The notes: a model not told the origin generated them from the sequence alone. Counted from the first letter of the stretch, positions 45,299 to 57,933 are shown. The stretch: 64,000 bases of DNA from Castanea sativa (GCF_040712315.1 NC_134017.1:51891636-51955635), one strand, 5' to 3'. Numbers and translations: made by a program.

Positions 45299-47152
45299 TC
45301 ACAATAATTGGTACTTCTTTTATAATTTTTCTTGACTCAATAATTTTTTTTTTTTAATTATTTTCAAGAACTCATTTTTAAAAACAAAACAATTTATATC
45401 TCTCGTACTTCTTTTATTTTTTCTTGACTCAATAATTTGTACTTTCTTTATTAATTGTTTTCAAGAACTTATTTTTAAAAACAAAAAAATTTATCTCTCA
45501 CACAATAATTGGTACTCCTTATATTTTTTCTTGACTCAATAATTTGTACTTTTTTATTAATTGTTTTCAAGAACTTATTTTTAAAAAGAAAACAATTTAT
45601 ATGGTATTTAAAATAACAATCTTAGTTCTTTTCAAACAAGGTTGTGTGCAAGTTTAAATTATAATTATGTATATTATAATTTGGCATGTGAAGGAATCAA
45701 AACAGAAGGCCAAACTATAGAGAAATGCCACTAGTGAGCGATAAAGAGAAGATAAAATAATTAAGATAGATAGTGGTGGAATATGTCAAGTCTTTCAGTT
45801 GAAAAATGAACGTTCACTTGTCATATTCATGACAAATAGGCATGCAGTATTGTCCACTCATGAAAACGCTATATCAACTACTATGATCCAATTAAAGAGT
45901 CTTGCACATCAGCTCAATTTGCATTTTACTGTATTTTTAATAGTAATGTTCAAAGTTTAATTTCCTCTCTTTCTCATGGTTTTGAAACCTGAACTGGACC
46001 GGCCAGTCGGACCGCAGTAACCGGGACCGTCTATCATTCCGGTTTTTTAAACTACCAAAACCGAAAATTTTAAATTTTCAATCAACCTCTCGAACCGTGG
46101 TCAAACTGCCCAGTTTTCAAAACCGGACATGGATCTAACGGTTCCTAAAAAATCACAAAACATTGCTCAAAATAATCTCCAACATCAGATCTTCCCAGAA
46201 AAAGAAAAAAAGAAAACAAGTAAAAAAAAAAAAAAAAGAATAGAAGACTATGGAAGAAAGGCTAAAAATCTGCTTCTGGCTTCTGCTTCTGCTTCTGTTT
46301 CTGCTTTATTTGTTGAAAAATTGTGGGAGGAGACTACTGTTTGTTTGAAAACTGTGAAAGAAATAACGGAGGGAGAGAGAGGCGGTGGCTGTAGAGGCAA
46401 CAGGAAAGCTAAAAGAATAGAAGACAAAAGTCATAGGGTTTGAAGTTTGATCATGAGGTGTGGCTTGAGGAAACGTGTAAAGTTTGATAATGATGCTTTG
46501 GGAAATGAATGAGTGGGGTTGGGTTTCTCATGAGATCTCATGAGTCATAAGTTTTTTTTTCTTTTTCTTTTTTTTTAGCACATGCTACAGCCAACTTATT
46601 AAGGTTTAAGTTTATTATTTTTTAGTTATATTTTTAAAAACTTTTTTTGTTATATTTATTTATAATTTTTATTATATAATATTTTAAAATCTTTTAAATA
46701 ACAAGAGAAAATCTAACAAATATCATATTTATCGTAAATTAAGATATATTTGAATCTCTATAAGTACTAATTTAGTCAATATTACATAATTTTATGCATT
46801 TATTTTAATTATTTTTTATTAAATATTATTAATTTAATTAAGAGAAAATAGTACTTACAAATGACCCAACTTTTTCCTATAAATTTTTATGTAATTTTTA
46901 AATTTTTACAAATTTAATATATTTATTTGTATTTTAAATAATTATTAAATTAATTATAACGTCATCACGATTCAACCTCGGTCCAACCTCAAAAATCTTA
47001 AACTTCTCCCTTTTACGGTTCATTGAACGGTCCGGGTTTCAAAACCATGCTCGTCCCTCCCAAAAAACAAAAATCCAAATCCCAAATACCACTTCCAAAC
47101 AACATATTAGCTAGCTCTTGACAATAATAATAAATAATTAAGAACACTATCT

Positions 47153-47230
<78 letters not shown>

Positions 47231-48682
47231 CAACATTAACTTTTTTTTCTAGTTCGGTTTACTCAAAGTCTAATTACTATTCTGGTGATTTACAATCTTC
47301 CTTCACGTGTAGAGATAATTTAGACGCTTACTCAACAGAGCTTAAAGACCTTGCCATGAAAATACTTGAACTGATGGCAAAAACTCTAAGAATGGAACAT
47401 AATGACATGAGGAGCCTGTTTGAAGAAGGGTTTCAAGCAATAAGGATGAACTACTATCCTCCGTGCCCACAACCTGAGCTTGCGATTGGCCTCAATGCTC
47501 ACTCAGATGCTGTGGGCTTAACAATCCTCCTCCAAGTCAATGAAATGGAAGGCCTCCAGATAAGGAAAGATGGGAGGTGGATTTCAGTCAAACCTCTCCC
47601 TAATGCCTTTATTGTCAACATTGGCGACATTTTGGAGGTAAAGACCAATTTTTTGAGTAATTATTCAATACCCCCTAAATAATATGCTCTCTCTTCTCAC
47701 ATGATTACAAGTATCACTAATTAATTATATGATAAGGCCTATATTCATGCTACCAAAATTGCTTCCAAACTATTGAGTGATTTTTATTAAGTTTCCATCT
47801 TCCTATCCATTTAGCTTAAGAACTAAGGTTCATTTCCTTAAAACATAATTAAAGACCAAATCACATACATAGACCCACCAAATCCTTTTGCAATATGCTC
47901 AATATTTAAGGGGCTCAAAAGTCAAAGCAAGACCAAATAGAAAAGAAATTCTTTAAAAAAAAATTATTTCAAAATTAAACTGCAATCTTTACCATACCAT
48001 TTTCGATAACTATCTTATATGACAAATTATAACTAGCAATCAGTTACTTTCACATGATCCCACTACTTTTTCTCTACCACTCACAATTAACCACATAAAA
48101 TAATTGTGGCAAAAGGTATTTGAAAGTTTGTAATCCTAGAATTTTTTAAAACTTATATCTAAGAATTTAGATTGGTTTCCGTGTCCAGACTCATCAAGAT
48201 GATGATACATATCCAATAGTAGATGATACATATCCAATAGTAGACAAATAGGATCATTTGGATGGACCCAATGCAATTAAAAACTAGACCCAATCCTTAT
48301 CCTATATTTAATAGTTCTTTCTTTTCATTTGGACACCTTATCTAGAATCATACAAAATCAAGAGCTACCAAAGTCCAAAACTACCATTTTTGGTTTTCCA
48401 TGACTGATTTGGCAGATTGTGACGAACGGAATTTACCGTAGCGTTGAGCATCGGGCAACTGTTAACTCAGCAAAGGAGAGGCTCTCTATGGCCACATTTT
48501 ACAACCCAAGCCTAGAAGCGGATATGGGTCCAGCACCAAGCCTTATTACTCCAGAATCTCCAGCATTGTTCAAAAGAATAGGCGTTACTGAATATTTCAG
48601 GGAACTTTTCTCTCGCAAACTCGATGGAAAGGCATTCATTGATTCCATGAGGATCCAGCATGAGGAACTGAAAGACACTTAA
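44498..48682 (+). CDS. SRG1-like 2-oxoglutarate/Fe(II)-dependent dioxygenase, intact copy 3
   Basis: Exons 44498-44746, 45011-45258, 47313-47637 and 48416-48682, the same sizes as SRG1-2 (249, 248, 325, 267 nt) with GT-AG borders, encode 362 residues. The DIOX_N domain ([15 protein letters not shown]) is followed by the beta-helix core: [10 protein letters not shown]229/D231 (GLNAHSD), H286 ([10 protein letters not shown]), R296/S298. Compared with copy 2 there are scattered changes in all exons (for example Met for Leu56, Ile for Phe in HLFPK, STELKDL for SAELKGL, and a different C-terminus [12 protein letters not shown]); none hits a catalytic residue. The role is as for copy 2: a soluble Fe(II) oxygenase of specialised metabolism, substrate unknown. 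Intron 2 is 2.05 kb because of a TIR element; intron 1 is shorter (264 bp). A possible poly(A) signal AATAAA lies at 48798-48803. Confidence 0.93.
44755..44822 (+). repeat. TCTG/CT compound microsatellite at start of SRG1-3 intron 1
   Basis: (CTGT)n then a long (CT)n run, beginning about 8 nt after the donor at 44747. Expanded about threefold relative to SRG1-2. Confidence 0.95.
45261..45299 (+). repeat. CT microsatellite at start of SRG1-3 intron 2
   Basis: Follows the donor GTAT at 45259; one TTT interruption. Confidence 0.95.
45976..47048. mobile_element. Non-autonomous TIR element in intron 2 of SRG1-3
   Basis: Ends ATGGTTTTGAAACC and GGTTTCAAAACCAT are perfectly inverted, with a further shared GGACCG word inside. 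SRG1-2 intron 2 lacks it (CTCTTCTCCCTCCC near 18862-18878). The target duplication cannot be fixed because the site is CT-repetitive. A 105-codon frame at 46129-46443 is low-complexity Lys/Ser and not believed. Confidence 0.8.
47154..47230 (+). repeat. TA/GA compound microsatellite, SRG1-3 intron 2
   Basis: (TA)n(GA)n twice in succession, about 80 bp before exon 3. Confidence 0.95.
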
Positions 48683-49960
48683 GGCTGAGAGATACTCTCG
48701 AGTTTAAAACCTATATATTGCATGTGTATGCTAGTGGCTTGCATACTAAGCCTGGTTTGATTAAATGCATCCAGATTTGAATAAACGCAATATTCATAAT
48801 AAAATTGTTTGTTTTGCCAAGTGAACTTATAATTCCGTAGTTGTAAATATTAGACCACTAGATTTACAGCCTAATTTTGATGGGGATGTCGATTGAACAT
48901 ATAATTGAACGACCTGCAAACTCTTGGGTCAGATTACTAGAAGGGATAATCAATAACTTGCGAAAATCTGAGAAAATCATTCAAAAATCTGAGAATTGGA
49001 CATTAGGAAAGCATGAAAGTTCGGAACTTATACGTGATGTCAATATACCTATATATCAATACTGCTTCACAAAAGCGTGCGCAAATACTTGAAAACCCAA
49101 CTACAGTGCTAGTTCACATTCAGTATAGGCAATTTATTTTTTAGACAGTAACGAAAGAAACAAAATACATTCAATTAAATATTGAAATCAAGCCACTATA
49201 CGGCAGAAAAGCATGGGGGCATAAGGACACATTCACACATAAAAACAACCACTAGGCACAAAAACATACATTTGAAAGAAACAAATACTAGATTTTAACA
49301 TAGGACGATGCCCCCCATTCTCATTGATTATTTCTTTCTCATAAAACTCCTTATGGGGGTATAAGGATTAAGGAGGCTACATCTCTTAATCTCATTGCCA
49401 AGATTCTTAAATTTCTCACCACATCACTATATCACCATTACTACTATGGTTTCCTCCGACAGACCATTTCAAACCCACTTTAGTCCAGATCGCTCACAGC
49501 TATAATAATATATCAAGTCAATAAAATGAAGCATAACTGTGATTAAATAGAACTTTCTCAATTAACCATAGATTCTTAGGATAATGAAACTTGAGAGATG
49601 TTCCTCTGCCAGGAGGATTGGTTCAAATGGCCAGCTAATAAAAAAATGCACCCAGCAACAATACAAAATTCATAAAAACTAAAGAAAAAAGAAAAAAATC
49701 CGGAACATATGATAAAGCAACAAAGGAAACTTAGCCAATAAATTATTGTACATAGAATATTCATTATGTCATTTGTCACAGAAAACACCACAAGCAAAGA
49801 ATCTAACTAAACTGCCATAGCTTAGCATTTCTCCCCAAATCAACTCAACCAATTTCAAAACAAAAATTTGGCATATTCTGCCATAGTTTCCTAGTAACCC
49901 CATTATCAACTTTGTCAACTGAAAACTCTTCACCTGCTCAAGCATAATATAACTCACACA

Positions 49961-49996
<36 letters not shown>

Positions 49997-50945
49997 AACA
50001 TATCACAAAGTAATTTACTTAAAAACAAACAGATTAAAAATAAAAGTTGCAACATAACATCTACTATTTTTAAAATATAAAAATAATGTACAGAAATTGT
50101 TAAATATGTTACATATATCGCTATGCTATGCGGACCAATGGCTTCATTCCCTATTCATGACCTGAAGTATATTAATCCCTAAATTCCAACAATACCTTTA
50201 AGTGATAAATTTTTCATATAATATGTTGGAACAGAGAAAAACCCTTACAGCAGGCATCAGTGTAATCTCTGAACCTAAAATTCACACAACAAGAATAACT
50301 GTCAGGAAAAGCCTTAAAATAAGTGGCATATTAAAGGTAACTACATCAAGATTTACAGTATGTCATTAATGGAAAGAACGAGACTGACAAAAGAAGAATT
50401 GAACCTCTACACTATTTACACCACCAAAAAATAAAATTAGTTAATATCAGATGAAATGCTTTGAGGTTGAAGTTGCATTTTTTCTACTGCAGTGGTCATA
50501 CATGGAACAAGTCTCGTGATGACATGCACATGAAAGTATGCACACAATATTGGACTACTTTCTGGTTTATTGTGATACAAGTACGCAATATTGGACCACT
50601 TGCTGGTTTAAGGTGATATGCTGTAACTGCTATATCAGTTTTCATACCATTATCCTATTTATCAGAGGAAAGATAAAACATGGTGTTCAACAGATTGTGA
50701 TCCTTCATAATAAAAAGCTTCACTCCATGCACCTTAAAAACACAATAAAACATCTCAAAAAAGTGGGTTGACCAAACTAAATTGCCCTTAATAATTTAAT
50801 AATACTCTCCCTCAATCTAACAACAGGCTATAATTTGGCAAATCTTTTTTTATAAGAGGTTATAATTTAGCAAAGTTTAAAGCTAAATGGAGATGTTCAA
50901 CATGTTTAGGATACTAGACTACATATTAACAAGGTGATTCAAGAG
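48683..50945. repeat. SRG1 3' flank, copy gamma (without copia)
   Basis: Non-coding. It is collinear with the alpha and beta flanks but lacks the Mutator MITE, the hAT-like element and copia, so it provides empty sites for all of them. AATAAA at 48798-48803 may be the SRG1-3 poly(A) signal. A (GA)n microsatellite lies at about 49963-49995. Confidence 0.8.
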
Positions 50946-51595
50946 TTGGTGCTAGCATCAAGTGCAAGAGTTCCCATCCTTAAACACTTTTAAGACTCAA
51001 GGCCAAGTTGTCTCCAACCAAGGGAGAATGATCCAAGGAGTGCGAAGACAATTTTATTTTAGTTTAGTTTATTTAATTTTTAGAAGCAAGTGTATCTTTT
51101 CCTATTGGCCTATTGGATTTTATTTTAAGTCTTCTAAGCTATTTTGGTTATTTGTATCTTATTTTATTCAATAATTAGGCTTTGGCTCCAGTCAAATAGG
51201 GTTAGGATTTAGTCCTAATGGTCTTTATAAGTGTACGACTGTACTCCTAACACAAGTTTACTATGAATAAATTTCTATTGGAATTTTTTCAATGACTTGG
51301 TGTTGATTCCTAGGCGTCAATTCCTAAGTTCTTTTTATTTTTTTGTTCTTATTAATTCTCAATTCCCTTGGTGAATTTGTGCTACATCAATTACATCATA
51401 AATCCAGTTTCTGCCATAATGATTTCACATCTTGGGAGATGCTAATTGACTTGGGAAGAGGGTAAGACACTTCTTATAGAAATTCTTCTAAGAAATCTTC
51501 AAGATGATTTTCTCAAGCAACTATACACTCTTAAACAAGGTGATTTGTGCATAAATGATTATGCAAGAAAATATGACGAACTATTCATTGTCTGT
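50946..51595 (+). mobile_element. Ty3/gypsy-like fragment (LTR-like part and gag piece)
   Basis: The first part resembles the end of a gypsy polyprotein (QEFPSLNTFKTQGQVVSNQG), followed by an LTR-like stretch with a TTTATAAGTG box near 51222, then a gag-like piece in one frame (LQDDFLKQLYTLKQGDLCIN, then DYARKYDELF) at about 51490-51590. It is incomplete and no LTR pair was found. About 40 bp of its start also begin X-alpha and X-beta. Confidence 0.5.
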
Positions 51596-51965
51596 AGTAG
51601 AAAGTAAATGCATGACTATTATTCGAGTCAAAAGTAGGCTGAGAGTTGAAACCAAAGACGCTAAAGAAACAGCTATTCGGTTTGAATTTTGTAAATTTTA
51701 AGGAGAAATTTACCATTTTTAAGCCTAAACATGATTTGAATTGCCACAAGACAACTGTACAGCAAGACAGCAAAATCTCCTACACAGATTTAAAATGCTA
51801 CAAAGGGAAGGTAAGAGGCAAAAACAGGATGCTGATGAATCAAAACAACTTGCTAGAAAGGTAGAACAGCTGAAGGAGAAAGTAGCAGACTGTAAACAAC
51901 AATTCAAAAGTCAAAACTATATGCAACAAATTCCAACCAGTTGGAAAAACAGGGCAAAGTTAAAG
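51596..51965 (+). pseudogene. Fourth copy of the coding-like remnant, upstream part with coiled coil
   Basis: Homologous to 38646-38945. A + frame from 51741 encodes a charged coiled-coil-like stretch (MLQREGKRQKQDADESKQLA, then VEQLKEKVADCKQQ). It is cut at about 51966 by a LINE fragment; the downstream part resumes at 54040. Family not recognised. Confidence 0.4.
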
Positions 51966-52641
51966 TACAGATCCTCTAGTGAGTTTTGGAGTTCTGGGGA
52001 GGTTCAGTGCTCATACGGTGTAGTGTTATGGAAGTTTATTAGAAGAGTATGGGATCATTTTGTGAAATTTGTTAGATATGATGTCGAGGATGGATCAAAA
52101 GTAGGTCTTGTGGCAGTGGGAGTCTACTCTTAAGGAGATATTTCCAGATTTGTATCTATTAGCCCAAGATAAAGATGCCACAGTGGCAAATTATGTAGAG
52201 TTATTGGCATCCTGTGTTCCTCCAGCAGTGCAAGATTGGAAAGCAGTGGTACAGAGGTTGTGACTCTGTTGTGGGATCATCTCTACAGTACTAAGATACT
52301 GATTGAAGAGGTTAAGAGCATTCTTATCAAGCATTTTAAAAAATTTAGCATTTACCCTATCAAAACCTATATTTATAACGTATAACATACCACTTTACAA
52401 TACAACCTATATCAAAACTTCTATTTTTTTTTACAATTTCATTTAAATATTGTTTCTTTATTTTTTTCAATAATTTTTTATTTTTCCTCTGTCTCTCTCT
52501 TTCTCACAGCACCACCGGCACCACACTACCAACCACCCACCACAACCACCACTAACAAAAAAAGAAAAAGAAAATCACAGAAAAAAGAAACCTCCACATC
52601 CACATCCACCCACAACCACTCACCACCACCAATCACAGCAG

Positions 52642-52691
<50 letters not shown>

Positions 52692-54031
52692 CCACTGATG
52701 AGGGAGAATCGGAACCCACAACCTGCAAATCGGAACATGAGGGAGAAATCATAAAAATATATCTGAACCGGTGAGGGCGAATCGGAGGCACTGGCGACCT
52801 GCCGGCCAAAGAGTAGAGATCGAGTGACTGAGAGTAGAGAGATCGAGTGACTGAGAGTAGAGAGATCGGCGACGTTGCAAACGAAGAGTAGAGAGATCGA
52901 GTGACTGAGAGCAGAGAGTTCAAGTGACTGAGAGCAGAGAGACCAACGACGAGCAGAGACAGGCAACAAGCAGAGACCGGTGAAGTGCAGAGACCGGCGA
53001 CGAGCACTACAGACCATAAACCACGGAGAGAGAAGAGAGATTAGAGAAGAGAGAGCAAAGAAATGGTGAAACAGGAAGAAACGGAATGAGAAGAAATGGT
53101 GAAGACAAAGAAGAAAAGATAGTGGGCTCCACTGAATAAAAAAATAATTAAAGTTTTATAATTTGTGAATAGTGCGGTCCCAAATATGAGATGGCACTGT
53201 CCATCAATTGCAAAAATTATACAATTTGAGAGGTTTGATGGAGCAAGCTTTTGGGTTAAAAATGCTAAAAAAATAAGATTTTTAGCATTTACAAGGTTTG
53301 ATAAGAATGCTCTAATAAATTGGTGTGGATTCCTTTTTTTTTCCTGATGAAGAGGTACTCAGAGCCTCGAAAGGAAAGGGGGGAGAGAGGGGGTTGGGGG
53401 GGAATTCCTTGTTTAAGTATTTGAAAGATAGCAACCCACCAAGGGTGGCTTTCTTCTCTTGGTTCTTAGCGCTTAACTTTCGGGAGGGCTTTGACAACGG
53501 ATAACTTGAGGAAGAGGGGTATCATTTAGACAGAATGGTGTTTCACGAGGATATGAATCATTTATTTCTTCACTGCGTAGTGGCATCAAGACTAGTGTGC
53601 TATGGTTTACTCCCTGTTTGGTGTTTCTAGGGCTATGCCCGTGTCAGTTTCGAAGATGATCAGGGTTGGAAATGGTGCTTTTGGGAGGCATGGTAATGGG
53701 ACTGTTTGGCGAGTAGTTTGCTTGTGTCTTATGTGGCGCATTTGTTGTCAACGTAATGCTCAGTGCTTTGAGGATCAAGAACTTCACATGGTTAAACTAA
53801 AGTACACATTCCTAAAGTCCTCACTTGAGTGGACATCATCACCTCCTCAATTTTAGTGAAGGGGTTCCTAGATTATTGCCTCCTTGAGCTTTTCCTAGAT
53901 GTTTTTTATTGATATTTTCTATATTCTTCTGTTGCTAGTGTCCCACTGTATACAGCTAGTGCACTTTGGCAGCACTTTTTCTGATTTTAATGAAATTATT
54001 TACTTAAAATAATAATATTAAAAAAAAAAAA
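51966..54031 (+). mobile_element. LINE (non-LTR retrotransposon) 3' end, split by a Tourist element
   Basis: Frames match the C-terminal zf-RVT region of plant LINE ORF2: GVVLWKFIRRVWDHFVKFVR, YDVEDGSKV, then after the insert RVAFFSWFL-type sequence (near 53440) and HEDMNHLFLHCVVASRL. The 3' UTR ends in an A run at 54019-54031. Strong 5' truncation is usual for LINEs. It interrupts the unrecognised coding-like remnant. Confidence 0.75.
52316..53312. mobile_element. Tourist-like element nested in the LINE
   Basis: Inverted ends GAGCATTCTTATCAA and TTGATAAGAATGCTC with TAA on both sides (52313-52315, 53313-53315). Contains an A run of about 49 (52640-52688) and tandem GAGAGATCGAGTGACTGAGA words (52820-52945). 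No transposase. Confidence 0.88.
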
Positions 54032-54039
54032 TCTAGTTG

Positions 54040-54380
54040 TAAGTCATAAGTATCTAGGTGTTATGAGTCGTAACACCTAGATGAACTGAAGACGAGCCAA
54101 AACAGCAACCTAAAAGGTTAATGGGGGAAACATTTGATAAGAAGAAAATTCTTGAATTGCATGATGAGGAGAATTTTGCGCAAAAAAAGGAGAGCAAATA
54201 AAAAGGGAATTGAATCTGCTATTGTAGAAAAATAAATCGACAAATTAGCTACTATCCGGCCTATTGTTGTGCCAATTACATCTTAATTAGCTAGACATAT
54301 TATTTTACAACACGCTGAAATTGGAAAAATAAAAAATAAAAAATAAAAAGAAAGATAGTATCATAAGACTAGAGATTGAT
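54040..54380 (+). pseudogene. Fourth copy of the coding-like remnant, downstream part
   Basis: Homologous to 13020-13320 but more diverged, with indels and an A-rich insertion near 54330. It lacks the TAG shared by the other three copies. Confidence 0.45.
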
Positions 54381-55530
54381 GCAACCGGCAAAAGAGTCCT
54401 AGGAAATTGCCTACCTTACCAAACTGCCTCCAGTATCCAGGAACTCAGTCAAACTCATATATTTTAGAGAAAATTACAGAAGCAATCAAACTTCGGCAGA
54501 TAACATGGTTAACAGTATGTCAATCCATAGTTTCCTACCTGGTTCCTGGGAACCAATTTATACAAAGTACTCCAAGTTTTCCAATTTCAAATGAATGACT
54601 CAATTATAACACCCATCAAACTGTGCACAGAAAATACAGAAGGCGCCTTATACCACTGAAAATTCATCTATATCCAAACTATTTTGAGTAGTATGTTGAT
54701 TATGTTATGTAGATGGAAAAATTCAAACGTTTTTCAAAACATCTACTTAAACACACACCAGGAAAAGTAGAGAAGATAATTTATATCCCTGTTGAACATA
54801 TAATTCCTATACTTTGACAAGACAGGAAGATAGGAGATGACAACTGTAACCATCCCGATAACAGTTCCAATATAGCATGTGCATGAATTCAGGTACAAAT
54901 TTTTATCTTCAATGACAAACACAGGCTACTTTGGACCAAGCACATGCCTGAAATATATTGGATTTAAATTAATGCTCTTCCTTTCCCGTAAAACCTCTGT
55001 ACCCAATATTACATTCTATACAGTTTCTCTTCTATTTTACAACTGATCACAAGTGCACCTATACATTATGCAGTCCATATTGGGGCATGCAACACCAACC
55101 CCCCAACTCCCCCAATCACCACATAACATATGAACAATTGTGTGATTTTCTCTCTTCATCTTTTCCCATCCTCTCCAAGAGTAATGAAATTTTCTCATTC
55201 CCTTCCCTTATGTTTGATATTTCTATGACAAGTGTTATTGTTCTTCCCTCTTCCAGCCTAGTAATCTACTTGTTTTTACTCGAAAATTCTCACTTTAATA
55301 TAATAAGTACATTAATGTTCTTTGGGATTACAGGGGTTAAGGTTCGAAAAAAACATTCTTTTTGATAAAGAAAAAAAAAATCCAAATCATAACTCATGTC
55401 AAAAACCCAACTTCAAAAAGATCTCATAGCATCCCATACACAACAATGCAAAGTCAAAATCAGAACCCTTTATAACCAGCATAGAAATAAAAACTAAACC
55501 CAAAAATATAAAAACAAGTTAGAAGGAAAA
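54381..55530. other. Apparently single-copy spacer
   Basis: No gene recognised on either strand. Frames are short and uneventful; no transposon ends noticed. Confidence 0.4.
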
Positions 55531-55544
55531 ATCATACCTTTTTA

Positions 55545-55990
55545 GCACAAACCACCTCTCAGGGAATGGAATGAACAAGTGACGAAAGCCATGGCCAAGT
55601 TGGGTTTGGGATTGAATTGCTGGACACATCTAAAACCCTAAACCCACCCACAAGCACAACAGCACAGAACAAGAGAAAGAGGATCTGAGTATATGTATGG
55701 AGAAAGTGAGAGTATTTGGGTTTTGTGTAGCTACTGTGAGAGTGGGCTATAAAGGTGGCACCAATCACGAGGCAAACAGGCTTTGTGTTTTTTTTTGTTT
55801 TTTGTTTTTTTGTTACGTATCCGAGGTAAAAAGTTTGTTTGGTTTGAAAATGAAACCCCGCCCATTGAGTTCTGTCTTCAAAAACAGAAATCACACGCAC
55901 ACACACCGCAACACAAGTACTCACACAAACAACAAAGACACAAATCTCTGTCTCTCTGTCCCTTCGTTGTCTTCTAGCTCCATCTTTAAG
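55545..55990 (-). other. Possible 5' exon of a minus-strand transcript
   Basis: On the minus strand a frame encodes a hydrophobic stretch (QILFLLFCAVVLVGGFRVLD) followed by SIPNPTWPWLSSLVHSIP and a stop, and about 30 nt later the sequence AAAAAG|GTATGA could be a splice donor (near 55539). This could be a 5' UTR exon with a short upstream frame. No downstream exon was identified, so no product is called. Confidence 0.2.
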
Positions 55991-56158
55991 TTCACGAATT
56001 TTGATTGCATTCCAGGCGCGTAATATCCACCTCCCAATCAGAACTCAGAAGGGACAAGCTATTTATTTTGTCACGTCAGCTCCAAAAATTCAATATTAAA
56101 CTTTACCGCCTTAAATTATTTCGAGGGCATATTTTACCTTAAATTATGATCATTATTA

Positions 56159-57102
56159 GAGCATCTACAGCAGTGGAGTTAAAAAATTAGCTTTTTAACT
56201 TCATCAAAGGCTACTTTATCTATTTTACCTATACATATCTACACATATGCTGCAGTAGTGAATCTATTTTAGCTTTCAACACAATAAAATAATATAAACA
56301 TCACAATAAAATAATATATCTCCTACAATAAAATAATATATCCCACAACTCAAAAAACATTCATACAACCAACCACAACCACCTTTACCATCAGCCACAG
56401 TCACAACCACCACCACCACCACCACCAGTCCACAGCAGCCAAAAAAAAAAAAACCAACCGAAATCTCCAATCTTTTTCCTCAACTCAAACCAAACAAAAT
56501 CACCAATTATAAACAAAATAAAAATCATCAATCATAGAGCTGGGCTTCGGTGAGGAGGACAATGTCGGCGTGGGTCTGATCGGCGGAAGAGAAGTGGATT
56601 GAGGCGGAGGTCTGATCGGCGTTGGGTGAGCATTGAGAGTGAAGCTGATCGGCGGTGAGCTTGCGTGAAGCTGAATCGGCATAGGTCTGATCGGCGGTGA
56701 GCTTGCGTGGAGCTGAATCGGCGTGGGTCTGATCAGCGGTGAGCTTGCGTGGGTCTCAGCTGATCGGCGTCGGCGTGGGTCTCAGCTGATGTTGAAGGCG
56801 GCGTCGGCGGCGGTGAGCTTCAGAGTGTGATTGTGAAATGGAAATGGAGAGGAGAGAGTGAAATGGAAATGGAGAGGAGAGGAGAAAGTGAAATGGAAAT
56901 GGAGAGAGTAGCTTCAGTGCCCGAATAAAAAATTATTTTTTTTTATAACTTTCAGCTACAGTGCTCATGTATTGATACATGAGCACTGTAGCGCAAAGCT
57001 AAAATTTTTTAGCTTTGCCTCCACTGCTGCAGGTGGGTTTTTGGGGTTTGAGTGGAGCTAAAATAGCAATATAGCTATTTAGCTCCACTGCTGTGAATGC
57101 TC
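56159..57102. mobile_element. Tourist-like element, 944 bp
   Basis: Ends GAGCATCTACAGCAGTGG and CCACTGCTGTGAATGCTC are inverted, with TTA on both sides (56156-56158, 57103-57105). Internal tandem repeats: about 38-bp units with GATCGGCGGTGAGCTTGCGTG (56560-56770) and AAATGGAAATGGAGAG units (56835-56910). No transposase. Confidence 0.9.
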
Positions 57103-57105
57103 TTA

Positions 57106-57925
57106 CACTTTACATTTTGACATTAAGTTTGTTATTAACTTAGATGGAAAAAATATAGCATAATGTGAAAAGTCTTAATTGTTTATCTTCTTAATCCCTT
57201 ACAAACAAATGAGAAATTAGATTTTACCACCCTAACCTATGTTTCTAATTATACTTTACACCGTAAATTTTAAATTTCCATCCAAGTTAACGGCAAACTT
57301 AATGTTAAGGTGCAAAGTGTAACAATGTTCATAATTTAGAATGAAAAACGTGCATTCAAAAAGTTTATGATGCAAAGTATAATATGAAGTATAGTTTAGA
57401 ATAGTAAAGTATAATTTTCTCATCTTTTAAGAGTCCAATTAATGTGTGTGGTCATATATTAATTATTAAAAACTTTTTATGAAAAATTAAAAAGATTGTC
57501 AAAAAAAATTAGTCACTTTCTCTTTTTCTTTTTTTCATTAAAAAGTTTCCTAAAATTGTTTGTTAATATACCAAACAAAAACTCATTTTTTAATATAAAA
57601 AGCTACTTTTTTTTCTATTATATAAAGCCACTTCTACTAAGTACTAACTATATAAAAAGAGCCAACGGGCTCTTTCTACAGTAAATTTGGTTTAATCAAA
57701 TTTGGTTTAGTCAATTGGTATACAAAACTCACCGTTTTGTATTTTGTCTTTTTTTTTTTTTTTCTTTTTTCAGTTATGCCATTTTGGTTTGTGCTCTTTT
57801 TTTTCTTTTAAATATTTATATGACTTGGCATATATATTGTTATACTGACAAAATAAATTTCACAATATTTTCATAATTACTGAAATGTCAATTTTTTATA
57901 AGTTTAAATAAAATATGAGATTGTG
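57106..57925. other. A/T-rich spacer
   Basis: No gene or clear element; several T runs. Confidence 0.5.
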
Positions 57926-57933
57926 ACTAACCA

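Noticed and set aside
46129..46443. 105-codon frame inside the SRG1-3 intron 2 element
   Set aside because: Low-complexity Lys/Ser/Glu sequence around an A run in a non-autonomous TIR element; no homology recognised.
52526..53017. 163-codon minus-strand frame
   Set aside because: It reads through the long A run (poly-Phe) and tandem GAGAGATC repeats of the Tourist element; repeat-driven, not a gene.
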